A stretch of 64,000 nucleotides of DNA from VRUE01 sp963822295 (GTDB lineage Bacteria; Actinomycetota; Thermoleophilia; Solirubrobacterales; 70-9). Below the pieces are notes generated by a model, which saw nothing but the letters and a program-made list of their open reading frames with translations, did not search any database and had not been told where the DNA came from. Both the position numbers and the translations under genes were made by a program. This document shows positions 1-8,639 of the stretch, in pieces. The stretch covers positions 310,001 to 374,000 of the forward strand of contig CAWGHD010000002.1 of NCBI GenBank assembly GCA_963822295.1, in the 5' to 3' direction. Each line of letters opens with the position of its first letter. Position 1 is the first letter of the stretch.

Positions 1-191
1 GAGTTAGTCCCGACTTGGATGCTGGTGCCGGTTTCCTTGTCTGGGAGCAGCAACACCAACGGGGAGGCGACCATGAATCCCAGCCCGACGAGAATGAGTG
101 CTGTGCTCAGCGCGCCGGGCACGGCCACGCCTATGCCGATCAGGGCGGCTCCGAATCCAGCGATCGCGATAATTCTCATTAGCACGATCAT
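1..191 (-). CDS. Small membrane protein, 3' end outside window
   Basis: An open frame starts at an ATG (complement of 189-191) and runs off the left edge. The 63 visible residues contain two hydrophobic stretches (about 3-25 and 28-49) followed by a polar tail, LLLPDKETGTSI, as expected of a small two-helix inner-membrane protein. It is co-directional with the integrase cargo genes to its right and shares their lower GC, so it probably belongs to the same integrated element. No family is recognised, and the C-terminus cannot be seen. Confidence 0.45.
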   Translation of the reverse strand, partial: MIVLMRIIAIAGFGAALIGIGVAVPGALSTALILVGLGFMVASPLVLLLPDKETGTSIQVGTN

Positions 192-241
192 CGTCGCCTA
201 GTCGGATGTCGCACGGCAGTCGAATCCGGGATTGATCCGAC

Positions 242-1474
242 CTATTTCGGCTGGGAAGAGCCGGCCGCGTTGCGCTGCAGGCGCTCCTCGGCATCGATAA
301 CTGCACTCACAGAGTCTTGGTCAGCTGGGTCCACCAAGTGATACGCGCAGTAGCGCTGACCTCCGGCATCGTCGTCCACCCAGACTCCTGGGGGCCAGCC
401 TTTCTTGACGTGTTCTCGTCCGACTGTCGGGTCGTTGGGATCGGCCTCCTCCAGAATCACGGGCTTCGATGTGCGAGGGGACACGACCAGGCCTGGATGC
501 GCCTTGGCCTGCGCACGGATCTCTTGGACATGCGCCTGACTTCTGCCGAAGATGAACTCGGAAGCCCACCCGTAGGTGCGCAAATTCACCGCACGGACTT
601 CCTCTGCTTTTGCCTCGGCCCTCGAGGTTGGGATGTCCCCTTGGGTCAAGCAGAGGCACCTGTCGGGAGCCAGTGGAAAGGTGGTCTCGGCGTTCGGCGA
701 ACTGAGAAGGGCATGGCCGGACCAAGGGAACTTCGGAGTGGAATCGTGCATCGCGAGCCCTCGGTCGCAGGTGATGTATTCACCCTCGATCGCCTCTATC
801 AGCGTCCACTCCAGCGTCCTGATCGACGTTGCAACGCGGTCGACCGTTTTGAGCATCATTTGGAAAGCGCCAAGCTCGGGTTTGTCGAATGCAATTTCCC
901 CAGATTTCAGCATCCCCATCACCTTCGCTCGAAAGGCTTCGACCTTCTCGTCAGAAGCTTCGCCAAAGATCTTGCGATATCGCTTCGCAAATGAAGCCGA
1001 ATCGGCGAACTGGAGTCCCATCATCACCGCCATCATTGCCTGCTGCGATGAGGCTGAGTGGTTCATGGCAACTGGGGTTCGTTGATATTGAAACGCCAAG
1101 TAATACGAGAGCGTCTGCCGATGCTCGTCGCTCAAGCTCAGGGGATCGGCGAGATAGTCCGTGAACGCCTGTGCGGCATAGTTCTCGACGATGGAGAAGA
1201 GGGCCTCTAATCCACGATCTGGCTGTCCCTCGTCATCCTGCGTGTAGAGCTCCTCGACGAAGCAGCTTGCGTCGGGGGTGGTTTTCGCCGGCTTGCCGGA
1301 GCGAGTGTCAAGGCTAAACAGCACTCCGTCGCGCTTCGAGGGGGTCGCGAACTTCGAAAGCGCAAATGACGGCACGAAATGGTGACGTCGAGCGCGCGTT
1401 GTCGGAAGGGGTTTCTTTCCTTCGTCGATCTCGCGAAGGTGGCGCAGCAGGGGTCCCTCTGGAGTCGTGCTCAT
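242..1474 (-). CDS. DUF4238 family protein
   Basis: 410 residues. The N-terminal motif RRHHFVPSFALSKFA (about 29-43) is the hallmark of DUF4238, whose members open with an HHFVP..L..F segment. A long helical middle and a C-terminal region with TCDRGLAMHDS follow, also typical of the family. The biochemical role of DUF4238 is not established. The gene lies 15 bp downstream of the DUF3644 gene in the same direction and probably shares its transcript behind the integrase. GC is visibly lower than in the rest of the window, supporting acquisition by transfer. A joint role with DUF3644, for example in anti-phage defence, is inference from context. Confidence 0.75.
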   Translation of the reverse strand: MSTTPEGPLLRHLREIDEGKKPLPTTRARRHHFVPSFALSKFATPSKRDGVLFSLDTRSGKPAKTTPDASCFVEELYTQDDEGQPDRGLEALFSIVENYAAQAFTDYLADPLSLSDEHRQTLSYYLAFQYQRTPVAMNHSASSQQAMMAVMMGLQFADSASFAKRYRKIFGEASDEKVEAFRAKVMGMLKSGEIAFDKPELGAFQMMLKTVDRVATSIRTLEWTLIEAIEGEYITCDRGLAMHDSTPKFPWSGHALLSSPNAETTFPLAPDRCLCLTQGDIPTSRAEAKAEEVRAVNLRTYGWASEFIFGRSQAHVQEIRAQAKAHPGLVVSPRTSKPVILEEADPNDPTVGREHVKKGWPPGVWVDDDAGGQRYCAYHLVDPADQDSVSAVIDAEERLQRNAAGSSQPK

Positions 1475-1489
1475 GGGCCTGTCTGCGCG

Positions 1490-2545
1490 CTAACTGCCGC
1501 GGCGCGGGCGATTGAGCTCCCAGACTTCGTCCATGTCCACTGTCTCCAGCGCCTGTGCCATCCTTGTCAGCGCATTGTCGGAGTAGCGATAGTGCTTCTG
1601 AGAATCAAAATCGAAGACGTGCACGCAATCCTCGTCCTCGTCGATTCCAAGGTGTCGACGCAAGGCCAATGCACGCGGCGGGGTGAGGTCCAGTCTTTTC
1701 GCTAAATCTGGCTTGGCGATGTAGTACTTGCGCTGGAGATCGACCTCCCTCACTGCTGCCGCCTCGCGTGGGTCGTCGGCCGCGATGTATTCGACTGGCG
1801 CCCCGCCTCCGCCTCTCGTGAAGTGGACCTTGAGCGTGGGGCCGTCATGCGAGAAGTCCGTTCCCACCTGGCCGAGGCGAGGGAACACCGTCGAGATGTT
1901 CTTTCTTTCGCGAACTCCCTTCTCGACTCGGTTCACATCTCTCTCGCTGACTTGAGCCTCATCGGACACGTGGCCCTCCAAAGCGAGGAGGCCGCGGATC
2001 TTCGCTCGTGCCTCGGCGCGGCGGCGCTTCCCAGGTTTGAGTAGATCCTCCACTTGGTCGTACTGCTCGTTCACCAATAGCTGAATGTCGCGAGGCGGTG
2101 AGGTCGAAATCGGAAGAACCCGCTGCGGCAAGTGATCTGCCAAGCGCTCGGAGAAGCTCGATTCGAGGATCTCGTCAAAAAGAGTTACGGCGCCGCGGGC
2201 ATGGACATAGAGAATGCCCTCGCTGATCTCCGCGAGGTAGTGCTGCTCATCGTCGCGAAGGGCGTCAATCGCGCGGAGGATTCCCTGCTCGGCCTCAGTC
2301 AGGCCGAGGTGTTGTCCCGCAAGGTTCAGGCACTTCTCGAAGCCGATAGCGCGGCCCTTGCGTCGATCGAACACCTCCACCTTCTTCTCGAGGAGGGCAG
2401 CCTTGAGAAGCATCTCGAAGCTGTGCTGGAGATGGAGGAGGACCGTCGTCTGGCGACCGTCGTCATCCACGCCGTTGAACGCTGCTGTCGCTCGACGCAG
2501 GGACGAGATTGCCTTGTCTTTCAAAAGACCGGAAATGCGTCGCAT
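1490..2545 (-). CDS. DUF3644 family protein with HEPN-like R-D-x3-H motif
   Basis: About 351 residues from the ATG at 2545; a TTG at 2608 overlapping the integrase stop is the alternative start. The segment LLHLQHSFEMLLKAALLEK and the following FEKCLNLA match the opening of DUF3644. A helical segment carries ALRDDEQHYLAE, which fits the R-(N/D/H)-x3-5-H signature of HEPN ribonucleases (R97 and H102 from the chosen start). HEPN proteins are common in toxin-antitoxin and abortive-infection systems, so an RNase role is plausible but inferred from one motif. It sits between the integrase and the DUF4238 gene as cargo of the element. Confidence 0.65.
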   Translation of the reverse strand: MRRISGLLKDKAISSLRRATAAFNGVDDDGRQTTVLLHLQHSFEMLLKAALLEKKVEVFDRRKGRAIGFEKCLNLAGQHLGLTEAEQGILRAIDALRDDEQHYLAEISEGILYVHARGAVTLFDEILESSFSERLADHLPQRVLPISTSPPRDIQLLVNEQYDQVEDLLKPGKRRRAEARAKIRGLLALEGHVSDEAQVSERDVNRVEKGVRERKNISTVFPRLGQVGTDFSHDGPTLKVHFTRGGGGAPVEYIAADDPREAAAVREVDLQRKYYIAKPDLAKRLDLTPPRALALRRHLGIDEDEDCVHVFDFDSQKHYRYSDNALTRMAQALETVDMDEVWELNRPRRGS

Positions 2546-2604
2546 TCGTCCGACCCTAACCACGGGGAAAGACGCAGATGGATCTATTCGTACCGCGACG
2601 TGCC

Positions 2605-3855
2605 TCAAGGATTGAGATACGAGTCGAGCAACGCCCGGGCCTCGATCTCGCTGCCCGGCATTAAATGCCCATAGCGATCGAGGGTGATCGTGATCGTCGA
2701 GTGCCCCATATACGTGCTGAGGGTCTTCGTGTTGAGGCCGGCAGCGATCGCGATGCTGGCGAAGGTGTGGCGGCCCTCATGGAAGCCCAGCCGCTTGAGG
2801 GCGGCATCGTCCCAGGCCCTGTAGGTGCGGCGGCGAAGAATCGCCGGATCCATCGGCCGGTCTGGATGTAGGTGGCTCGGAAAGGCGAGCTCGTCCTCTA
2901 GGCGCTCGGTGAGGCCAGGGTGTTCGCGCAGAAGTAGGTCAAGGTGGGCGATGATCGGCACCCGTCGCGTCTTGCGCGACTTGGTTTCTACGAACTCCTT
3001 CGCACCTGGATCCCATGCTCGCTCGACAGTGATCATTCCGTCCTCGAGGTCGATCGCATTCCGTCTTAGTGCCAGCAACTCGCCGAGCCGTAGCCCGGCG
3101 TAGACGGCGAGACCAATGGTCGCCCGATCGCGGTGCTCGAGAGCCGCGATCAGCTCGGCCGCTTCTGCCGGAGATGCGATTCGATCTCGACGGCCCTGTG
3201 CCGCCGGCACTCTTACCCCGCGGCACGGGTTGAGATGCACCCAGCCCCGGAGCTCGCCGTAGCTGAGCAGGGCCCGAAGCGCTGCGACCACGTTCCGCAC
3301 CGTCGACGCCGAGCGCTCGCTCGCGGTGAGACTGTCAATCCATTGCTGCACTTCAGGGCGGCGCAGTTGGCCGATTCGGATGCGACCGAGCCCTTCTGCC
3401 ACCGGACCCTCGAGGTCGTGCTCATATCCGCGAGCCGTGCTGGGCTTGTAGGTGTGGCCGCCGCGCTGGCGGACGGAACCGCTCTTGATCCCGAGGACGA
3501 ACTCCTTCGAGGCCTCGGAGACCGTCGGACCCAGGTGACCCGAGAGGGTGCCGGCCTGGATCCGCGCCTTTGCGTCGATCCGCCATGACCGGGCCTCTGA
3601 CAGCGAGGTGGTCCACGGCCCCTTGATGTTCTTGTCGGCGAGCCGGTCGCGGGCCATCCCGCGGTAGCGCTTCTGCCCGCGCGCGTCGGTCCGCACCTCG
3701 ATGCCGCGGAGGGAGGCGGGGCGGTGTGGGGAGGGGGTGACTCGCGGCACCGGCTCGAACTTGCTGGGCGGGCGACGCCGCTTTCGGCGTTGACGTGTCC
3801 GCTCATCCGTCCTGCTGTCCGATGGCGAGGGCGGCTGCGCCGCGATTGAGGGCAT
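2605..3855 (-). CDS. Tyrosine recombinase / phage-type integrase
   Basis: 416 residues with an ATG at 3855 preceded by AAAGGAG. After a basic, Arg-rich N-terminus there is an arm/core-binding region (about 60-200) and a C-terminal catalytic domain. Visible active-site blocks are YAGLRLGELLALR (first Arg), HEGRHTFASIA (H-x-x-R), YMGHSTITIT (Gly-His) and DRYGH with the nucleophilic Tyr. It would catalyse site-specific integration and excision of the element. The cargo lies downstream on the same strand, so one attachment junction is expected just upstream of the gene (3856-4207) and the other beyond the left edge. All catalytic blocks are present, so the enzyme looks intact. Confidence 0.92.
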   Translation of the reverse strand: MPSIAAQPPSPSDSRTDERTRQRRKRRRPPSKFEPVPRVTPSPHRPASLRGIEVRTDARGQKRYRGMARDRLADKNIKGPWTTSLSEARSWRIDAKARIQAGTLSGHLGPTVSEASKEFVLGIKSGSVRQRGGHTYKPSTARGYEHDLEGPVAEGLGRIRIGQLRRPEVQQWIDSLTASERSASTVRNVVAALRALLSYGELRGWVHLNPCRGVRVPAAQGRRDRIASPAEAAELIAALEHRDRATIGLAVYAGLRLGELLALRRNAIDLEDGMITVERAWDPGAKEFVETKSRKTRRVPIIAHLDLLLREHPGLTERLEDELAFPSHLHPDRPMDPAILRRRTYRAWDDAALKRLGFHEGRHTFASIAIAAGLNTKTLSTYMGHSTITITLDRYGHLMPGSEIEARALLDSYLNP

Positions 3856-4207
3856 GAAGACTCCTTTGGACAGCGTCCATATAGGGACCAGGGATCAGTG
3901 AGTTGATCTCGCCCCCGGAGATCCCGGCGAATCGATGCTCGAAGCTCCCCGGCTTCCAAGAAGGGTCGTCGGTGAATCGCACCAACGACAGCGCTGAAAT
4001 GGGCGTTCTAGACCCCCGCTGAACCCCGCTGACAGTGCGGAAAAGCGGCCATCGCCGTAGGTTCCGCCCCATCAGCAGGCGTCGTACCCACGAAACCGGT
4101 CCCGGCAAAAGTCAAAAGATGCCTATTTGCAGGTAAAAGCACGAAAAGGTATTTAGAGATGATGACCGACGACGCCAAGTTCGCACTTGGCTTCTAGCTG
4201 AGCACGC
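3856..4207. other. Intergenic region, likely host/element junction
   Basis: About 350 bp with no convincing gene; overlapping reverse-strand frames have integrase-shadow or low-quality translations. AT content rises at 4100-4170. No tRNA cloverleaf or CCA end could be made out. Two dyads sit at the 3' end of the neighbouring lipoprotein gene: GCCAAGT-TCGC-ACTTGGC (4174-4191) and CTGAGC-AC-GCTCAG (4198-4211), the second overlapping its stop codon. They are plausible terminators. An attachment core should lie here, but no second copy is available in the window to identify it. Confidence 0.4.
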
Positions 4208-4525
4208 TCAGTACTTGCTCTTGCTCTCGAGTTTCCCGTCGCTGAACTCGAGGCGCCACTGGCCGTAGTTGAGGGTCTCTTCCTTGCCGGCGCCGGTCTC
4301 GGTCGATTCGTAGCTGTCGGGCTGCCCCAACCTCTTCCTCGCCGACTCGATCGAGGCGCCGATCGGGACCTTGGCCATCTTGCGATTGAGGGCCTTGTCG
4401 TTGGTGGCGCCTGCCCTTTCGAGCTGCTTCAGGCTCTTTTCGACGTCCTCGCTGCAGCCGGCCGCACCGCCGGCGATCGCGAGCGCCGCGACGCCGACGA
4501 TGACCCCCCGGACCTTGGATCTCAT
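4208..4525 (-). CDS. Small lipoprotein, SmpA/BamE-like
   Basis: 105 residues from the ATG at 4525 (a GTG lies two codons upstream). The signal sequence VRGVIVGVAALAIAGGAAGC ends in a lipobox (A-A-G-C), so the mature protein is a membrane-anchored lipoprotein. The mature part contains VPIGASIESARKRLGQPDSYES, resembling the start of SmpA/OmlA-type domains (a small fold that measures substrate-dependent folding), then an LNYGQWRLEFSDGKL strand pair. The cellular role is unknown. It is transcribed divergently from the FG-GAP gene. Confidence 0.7.
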   Translation of the reverse strand: MRSKVRGVIVGVAALAIAGGAAGCSEDVEKSLKQLERAGATNDKALNRKMAKVPIGASIESARKRLGQPDSYESTETGAGKEETLNYGQWRLEFSDGKLESKSKY

Positions 4526-4554
4526 GACCACGAATCGACTCTAGCCAGGAATTC

Positions 4555-4606
4555 GATCGAGTGGCGACTTACCGCCCCTATAGAGACGGTAAGTCGCCAC
4601 TCGATC
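4555..4606. repeat. Perfect 20-bp stem hairpin, copy 1 of a two-copy element
   Basis: The left arm (4555-4574) and right arm (4587-4606) are perfect reverse complements over 20 bp, with a 12-nt loop CCCCTATAGAGA. The same structure recurs at 8586-8633 with one compensatory base-pair change. Three T residues follow on the plus strand. This copy lies between two divergently transcribed genes, so it does not terminate either neighbour. It could be a dispersed palindromic (REP-like) element, a 5'-leader structure, or a protein-binding dyad. Confidence 0.85.
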
Positions 4607-4653
4607 TTTGAAACCCGGTTGCCGCGCCCGGTCGTGCGGAGTACCGTGGGCTC

Positions 4654-6543
4654 GTGGGGCGAGTCGGTATCAACGACCGTGCGACGACGCTGGTGATCGT
4701 CGGCCTGTTGGTCGCGATGGCGCTGCTCGTGCTCGCCGACCGGGTGGATGCGCGGTCCGGTACCGTCGACCTCCTCGGCCAGACCGACGTCAGGTTCGAC
4801 GGCGCCGCGGAAGGCGACCGCGCGGGCGGAGGAGTCGCGTCGGTCGGCGACATGAACAAAGACGGCTTCGGCGACGTGATCGTCGGCGCTCGCGAGGCTG
4901 ACAACAACGGGCGCAACGAATCGGGCTCGGCCTACGTGATCTTCGGCAGGCCCTCGACGGGGCCGCTCGACCTTGCCGCCCTGGGCGCCGGTGGCTTCCG
5001 GGTCGACGGCGCTCTCGCGGGAGACCAGGCGGGAGAGGCGGTTGCGCCCGCCGGCGACGTCAACGGCGACGGCATCCCGGATGCGCTCGTCGCCGCCCCC
5101 GCGGCGGACAACAACGCCCGGGGCGGGTCCGGGTCCGTGTACGTGGTCTTCGGCAAGGCCTCGACCGCGAACGTCGATCTGGCCGCGCTCGGCGCGGGCG
5201 GTTTCCGGATCGACGGGGAGGCGGCCGCCGACACCGCCGGCAGCTCGGTCGCGGGGCTCAGTGACGTCAACGGCGACGGCCTGGCCGACGTCGCGATCGG
5301 GGCCGAGCTGGCGAGCAACAACGCGCGGGCCGAATCGGGCTCCTCCTATGTCGTCTTCGGCAAGGCCTCGACGACTCCGGTCGACCTCCTGGCGCTCGGC
5401 GCCCAGGGATTCAGGGTCGACGGGGCCGCTCCCGAAGACCAGGCGGCGAAGGTCGCCGGCCCCGGCGACGTCAACGGCGACGGCAAACCCGACCTCCTCG
5501 TCGGCGCCCTTTCGGCGACCTACAACGCCCGCGCCGACTCCGGCGCCGCCTACCTGGTCTTCGGCAAGGCCTCGGCGACGAACGTCGACCTCCTGGCGCT
5601 CGGTGCGCAGGGCTCGCGGATCGAGGGGGCGCTCGCCGAAGAACGCGCCGGGGTCACCGTCGCCGGGCCCGGGGACGTCGACGGCGGCGGCCGGCCGGAC
5701 CTGGTGGTCGGCGCCGACCGGGCCGACAACAACGGCCGCAACGACTCGGGCTCCTCCTACGTCGTCTTCGGCGAGTCCCTCGGTGCGGTGCTCGATCTCG
5801 CCGCCCTGGGCGCCGGCGGCTACCGGATCGACGGCGCCGAAGCCGGCGGGCTCTCGGCCACGTCGCTGTCGGCCTCGGGCGACATCGACGGCGATGGACG
5901 GCCGGACGTGGCGATCGGCGCCCCCGCGGTCAGCAACAACGGGAGAAACCAGTCGGGGTCGGCCTACGTCGCGTTCGGCAAGAGCTCGACCACGAACGTC
6001 GACCTCCTCTCGCTCGGTGCCGCGGGCCTGCGTGTCGACGGCGCCGAGGGCGACGAACGAATCGGCGACGAGCGCGGCCAGGTCGCCGCGGCCGGCGACT
6101 TCAACGGCGACGGTGGCCAGGACCTGATCGTCGGCTCGACCAGGGCCGACCGCAATGCGCGCATGGACTCCGGCTCGGCCTTCGTCGTCTTCGGCACCCC
6201 CGCCGCCCCGCCTCCGGGGACGCCACCCGTGCAGTTGCCGATCGGCGCCGGAGGAAAACGGTGCTCCAACCTGATTCGGGGCAACCGGAAGCCGAACCGG
6301 CTCGTCGGGACCAAACGCTCGGACCGCATCCTGGGACGAGGCGGAAACGATCGGATCCGTGGACGGGCGGGCGACGACTGCCTGGTCGGCGGAAAGGGGG
6401 CCGACAGGGTGTCCGGCGGCGCGGGGGACGATTCGATCAATTCCCGCGACGGGCGGCGCGAGACCGTCAGGTGCGGCGCGGGAACCGACCGCGTGCGCGC
6501 GGATCCCACCGACCGGCTCAAGGGCTGCGAGCGGACTCGCTAG
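4654..6543 (+). CDS. Secreted FG-GAP repeat protein with C-terminal RTX-like repeats
   Basis: 629 residues from a GTG. An N-terminal hydrophobic segment (about 11-33, TTLVIVGLLVAMALLVLADRV) acts as signal or anchor. Seven FG-GAP/integrin-alpha-type repeats follow (about 45-515), each with a calcium-binding loop of the form GDVNGDGxPDxxVGA and a terminal SGSAYVVFGK strand. The C-terminus (about 545-615) has Gly-Asp-rich RTX-like nonapeptides such as GRGGNDRIRGRAGDD. The protein is probably an extracellular beta-propeller stabilised by Ca2+; its ligand is unknown. It reads divergently from the preceding lipoprotein gene, with hairpin copy 1 between them. Confidence 0.85.
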   Translation: MGRVGINDRATTLVIVGLLVAMALLVLADRVDARSGTVDLLGQTDVRFDGAAEGDRAGGGVASVGDMNKDGFGDVIVGAREADNNGRNESGSAYVIFGRPSTGPLDLAALGAGGFRVDGALAGDQAGEAVAPAGDVNGDGIPDALVAAPAADNNARGGSGSVYVVFGKASTANVDLAALGAGGFRIDGEAAADTAGSSVAGLSDVNGDGLADVAIGAELASNNARAESGSSYVVFGKASTTPVDLLALGAQGFRVDGAAPEDQAAKVAGPGDVNGDGKPDLLVGALSATYNARADSGAAYLVFGKASATNVDLLALGAQGSRIEGALAEERAGVTVAGPGDVDGGGRPDLVVGADRADNNGRNDSGSSYVVFGESLGAVLDLAALGAGGYRIDGAEAGGLSATSLSASGDIDGDGRPDVAIGAPAVSNNGRNQSGSAYVAFGKSSTTNVDLLSLGAAGLRVDGAEGDERIGDERGQVAAAGDFNGDGGQDLIVGSTRADRNARMDSGSAFVVFGTPAAPPPGTPPVQLPIGAGGKRCSNLIRGNRKPNRLVGTKRSDRILGRGGNDRIRGRAGDDCLVGGKGADRVSGGAGDDSINSRDGRRETVRCGAGTDRVRADPTDRLKGCERTR

Positions 6544-6571
6544 CCGGTAGGTGCCGGTCGTCCGGGTCGGG

Positions 6572-7015
6572 CTACTTCACGCAGATCGCGTCCACGTCTC
6601 CCGAGACCGAGAGGATCGTGTCGCCGAACTCGGATGCTTTGGCTGAGTTTCCGCTCTCTTCGGCCGCCGCGAGGCCATCCCATGCCTCCGCGCCGGCGAG
6701 CAGCGTCTCCTTGCACTCGCCCTCGTCGAGCGGCTCCGCCCACATCCGGTAGATCTCGGCCGTCGCGCCGTTCTTGAGCGTGTCGTCTTCGAGCGCGACC
6801 TCGTTGAGCGCGCCGAGCATGATCTCCCGCTGTTCGGCGGTCAGCGTCGTCGCCCCCTGCTCGGGCAGTCCCAGTTCCTCGCCGGAAGGCGCCTCGACCG
6901 TGGTCTCCGCCGGCGCGGTCGCCGAGGTGTCGGAGTCGTCGCCCCCGCAGCCGGCGATCGCGAGTGAGAGGACGGCTAGGCCGATGGCGAGATAGCGCAA
7001 GGAAGGTGAGCTCAT
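6572..7015 (-). CDS. Putative lipoprotein of unknown function
   Basis: 147 residues. The signal peptide ends in a lipobox, LAIAGC, followed by a GDDSDTSATAPAE linker typical of actinobacterial lipoproteins. The mature domain (about 55-147) is mainly helical and has two Cys residues (in GECKE and DAICVK) that could form a disulfide. No family is recognised. It lies tail-to-tail with the FG-GAP gene and 35 bp downstream of the methyltransferase gene, which reads the same way. Confidence 0.7.
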   Translation of the reverse strand: MSSPSLRYLAIGLAVLSLAIAGCGGDDSDTSATAPAETTVEAPSGEELGLPEQGATTLTAEQREIMLGALNEVALEDDTLKNGATAEIYRMWAEPLDEGECKETLLAGAEAWDGLAAAEESGNSAKASEFGDTILSVSGDVDAICVK

Positions 7016-7050
7016 GCCCGGACCCTATTGCCCGGTGCGAATTCGGGCGG

Positions 7051-7998
7051 TCAGGCGGCGCTCTGGAGCGGACGCAGTTCCCGTGCGATGGCGCCCAGGT
7101 GGTCGTCCCAGGTCCCGCAGCAGCCGCCCCAGACGTCGATGTGGGGCAGTCGCCGGGAGAGCACGCCCATGTGTGCGCCGAGCGCTTCGGGATCCCCCGC
7201 CTCCAGGTGCCCGATCTGACACAGCGCCAGCTTGTCGGCCATCGACGCGTTCGGACGGAGTTGCCGAATCCGCTCGAGCCACGGTCCCTCGACCAACGCG
7301 GGCTCGAACTCGACGGGATGCGCGCAATTGACGCCGTAGAAGTCCGGCCGCGCATCGCCCGCCTGCTCGTCCACTGTCTCCACCGCCTCCTTCATCGAAG
7401 GCCCGGTGCGGAGCCTGCCGGTCGAGTCGACGATGAAGGAGAGCGAGAGCGGCAGGCCCGCCTTCGCCGCGGCCCGCGCCACGCCGACGCCCTCCGGGAC
7501 GTTGTTGAACGTCATCGCGCTCACGTGGTCGACCTCGGCTCGTCGCAGCGTCTCGATCTGGACGGCGTGGTACTCCTCGGCCTCCTCGGCGGTGATCGTG
7601 CGGTCCTGGCCGTAGGCGTCGCCGCGCGGTCCGACGACGCCGGCGACCAGGATCTGCGGGATCTGTCCCTGGAACGGCCGCGCGACGTCACGAAGGAACT
7701 CGATCGCACGCAGCTGGAACTCGGCCAGCTCCTCGCCCGAGATCCCCAGTTTCGACGCCCAGTCCGGGCTCGCCCGGTAGTCGAGGCCGCCCATCAGGGC
7801 CACGAGTTGGTGCGCAGCCGCGATCTCCAGGTACCGCGTGTACATGTCGGTGAGGTCCGCCATCGCCCGCCGGTCGTCGAGCAGCGGAAACATCGCGAAC
7901 TCGGGCAGCTCGTGCCCGTGCTTGTACATGAGCTCGGTCTCCTGACCTCCCTCGGTCAGGTAGATCACGCCTGGTTGGGATTCGGGGAAGCCAGCCAT
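7051..7998 (-). CDS. Homocysteine S-methyltransferase family protein
   Basis: 315 residues. The N-terminal LTEGGQETELMYKHG fits the opening strand of the (beta/alpha)8 Hcy-methyltransferase barrel. The zinc-binding Cys residues are present: GVNCAHP (about 220) and the adjacent pair in VWGGCCGTWDDH (about 288-299). Family members transfer a methyl group from S-methylmethionine or betaine to homocysteine. The divergent N-terminus leaves the donor open. It starts immediately after the stop of the AhpD-like gene, so the two are probably cotranscribed; whether they share a pathway is unknown. Confidence 0.85.
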   Translation of the reverse strand: MAGFPESQPGVIYLTEGGQETELMYKHGHELPEFAMFPLLDDRRAMADLTDMYTRYLEIAAAHQLVALMGGLDYRASPDWASKLGISGEELAEFQLRAIEFLRDVARPFQGQIPQILVAGVVGPRGDAYGQDRTITAEEAEEYHAVQIETLRRAEVDHVSAMTFNNVPEGVGVARAAAKAGLPLSLSFIVDSTGRLRTGPSMKEAVETVDEQAGDARPDFYGVNCAHPVEFEPALVEGPWLERIRQLRPNASMADKLALCQIGHLEAGDPEALGAHMGVLSRRLPHIDVWGGCCGTWDDHLGAIARELRPLQSAA

Positions 7999-8562
7999 CT
8001 AGGTCGGCCGCCGCTCCAGCCCCTCGTCGAGGGGGACGCCGAAGGAGTTGAGGGCGAAGGCGAGCATCGTGTAATGGCCGACGACCATCGGGATCTCGAT
8101 CAGGGCGCGCTCCTCGTGGGACCCGGCGAGCTTCGCCCAGGTCTCGTCGGAGATCTTCGCTCCCTCGTGCAGCTCGTCGGCGGCCCGCAGGAGCGCGGCG
8201 TCCGCCTCCGACCAGCCTTCGGCATCGGGGCCGGCCGCGACGCGGTCGATCTCCGCCCGCGCGAGCCCGAGTTTTTCGGCAAGGCGGACGTGTTGGCCCC
8301 ACTCGTAATCGGAGCCGCAGTTGAACCCGGCGCGGAGGATCAGGAGCTCGCGCTCCCGCGCCGGCAGCGACCCGCGCACGAGCAGGAAGCCGCCGAACCG
8401 CAGCCAGACCTTGAACAGGCCCTCATGGCGGGCGAGGGTCGTGAAGACGTTGTCGTCCGTCCGCGGCAGGCCGGGGGCCGGCGAGCCGAAGGCGTCGAGC
8501 AATTCTCGCTGGCCGTCGCTCCACTCGGACTCGGGCAGCGGTGGGATTCGCGGCGTCTCCAT
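7999..8562 (-). CDS. Carboxymuconolactone decarboxylase / AhpD-like protein
   Basis: 187 residues. The core (about 45-115) contains LPARERELLILRAGFNCGSDYEWGQH, the CMD-family helix-turn with the YEWxxH signature; the CxxC of AhpD peroxidase is absent, with a single Cys in NCGSDYEW. This subfamily resembles gamma-carboxymuconolactone decarboxylases of unassigned substrate. A C-terminal helix with VVGHYTMLAFALNSFGVPLD completes the fold. The gene abuts the methyltransferase gene with no gap. Confidence 0.82.
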   Translation of the reverse strand: METPRIPPLPESEWSDGQRELLDAFGSPAPGLPRTDDNVFTTLARHEGLFKVWLRFGGFLLVRGSLPARERELLILRAGFNCGSDYEWGQHVRLAEKLGLARAEIDRVAAGPDAEGWSEADAALLRAADELHEGAKISDETWAKLAGSHEERALIEIPMVVGHYTMLAFALNSFGVPLDEGLERRPT

Positions 8563-8585
8563 GGCCAGGGAGGGACCCTAATCAA

Positions 8586-8633
8586 TCGAGTGGCGAGTTA
8601 CCGCCCCTATAGGGCCGGTAACTCGCCACTCGA
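8586..8633. repeat. Perfect 18-bp stem hairpin, copy 2 of a two-copy element
   Basis: Arms 8586-8603 and 8616-8633 pair perfectly over 18 bp around the loop CCCCTATAGGGC, which can itself pair further (CCC/GGG). Compared with copy 1 at 4555-4606, one arm position changes C to G and the opposite arm changes G to C, so the pair is kept. The hairpin starts 6 bp after the fxsA stop codon and could end that transcript, but no T-run follows on that strand. Confidence 0.85.
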
Positions 8634-8639
8634 GCTTGT

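Noticed and set aside
3856..4207. tRNA gene as integration target
   Set aside because: No acceptor or T-arm pairing with GGTTCRA could be found on either strand.
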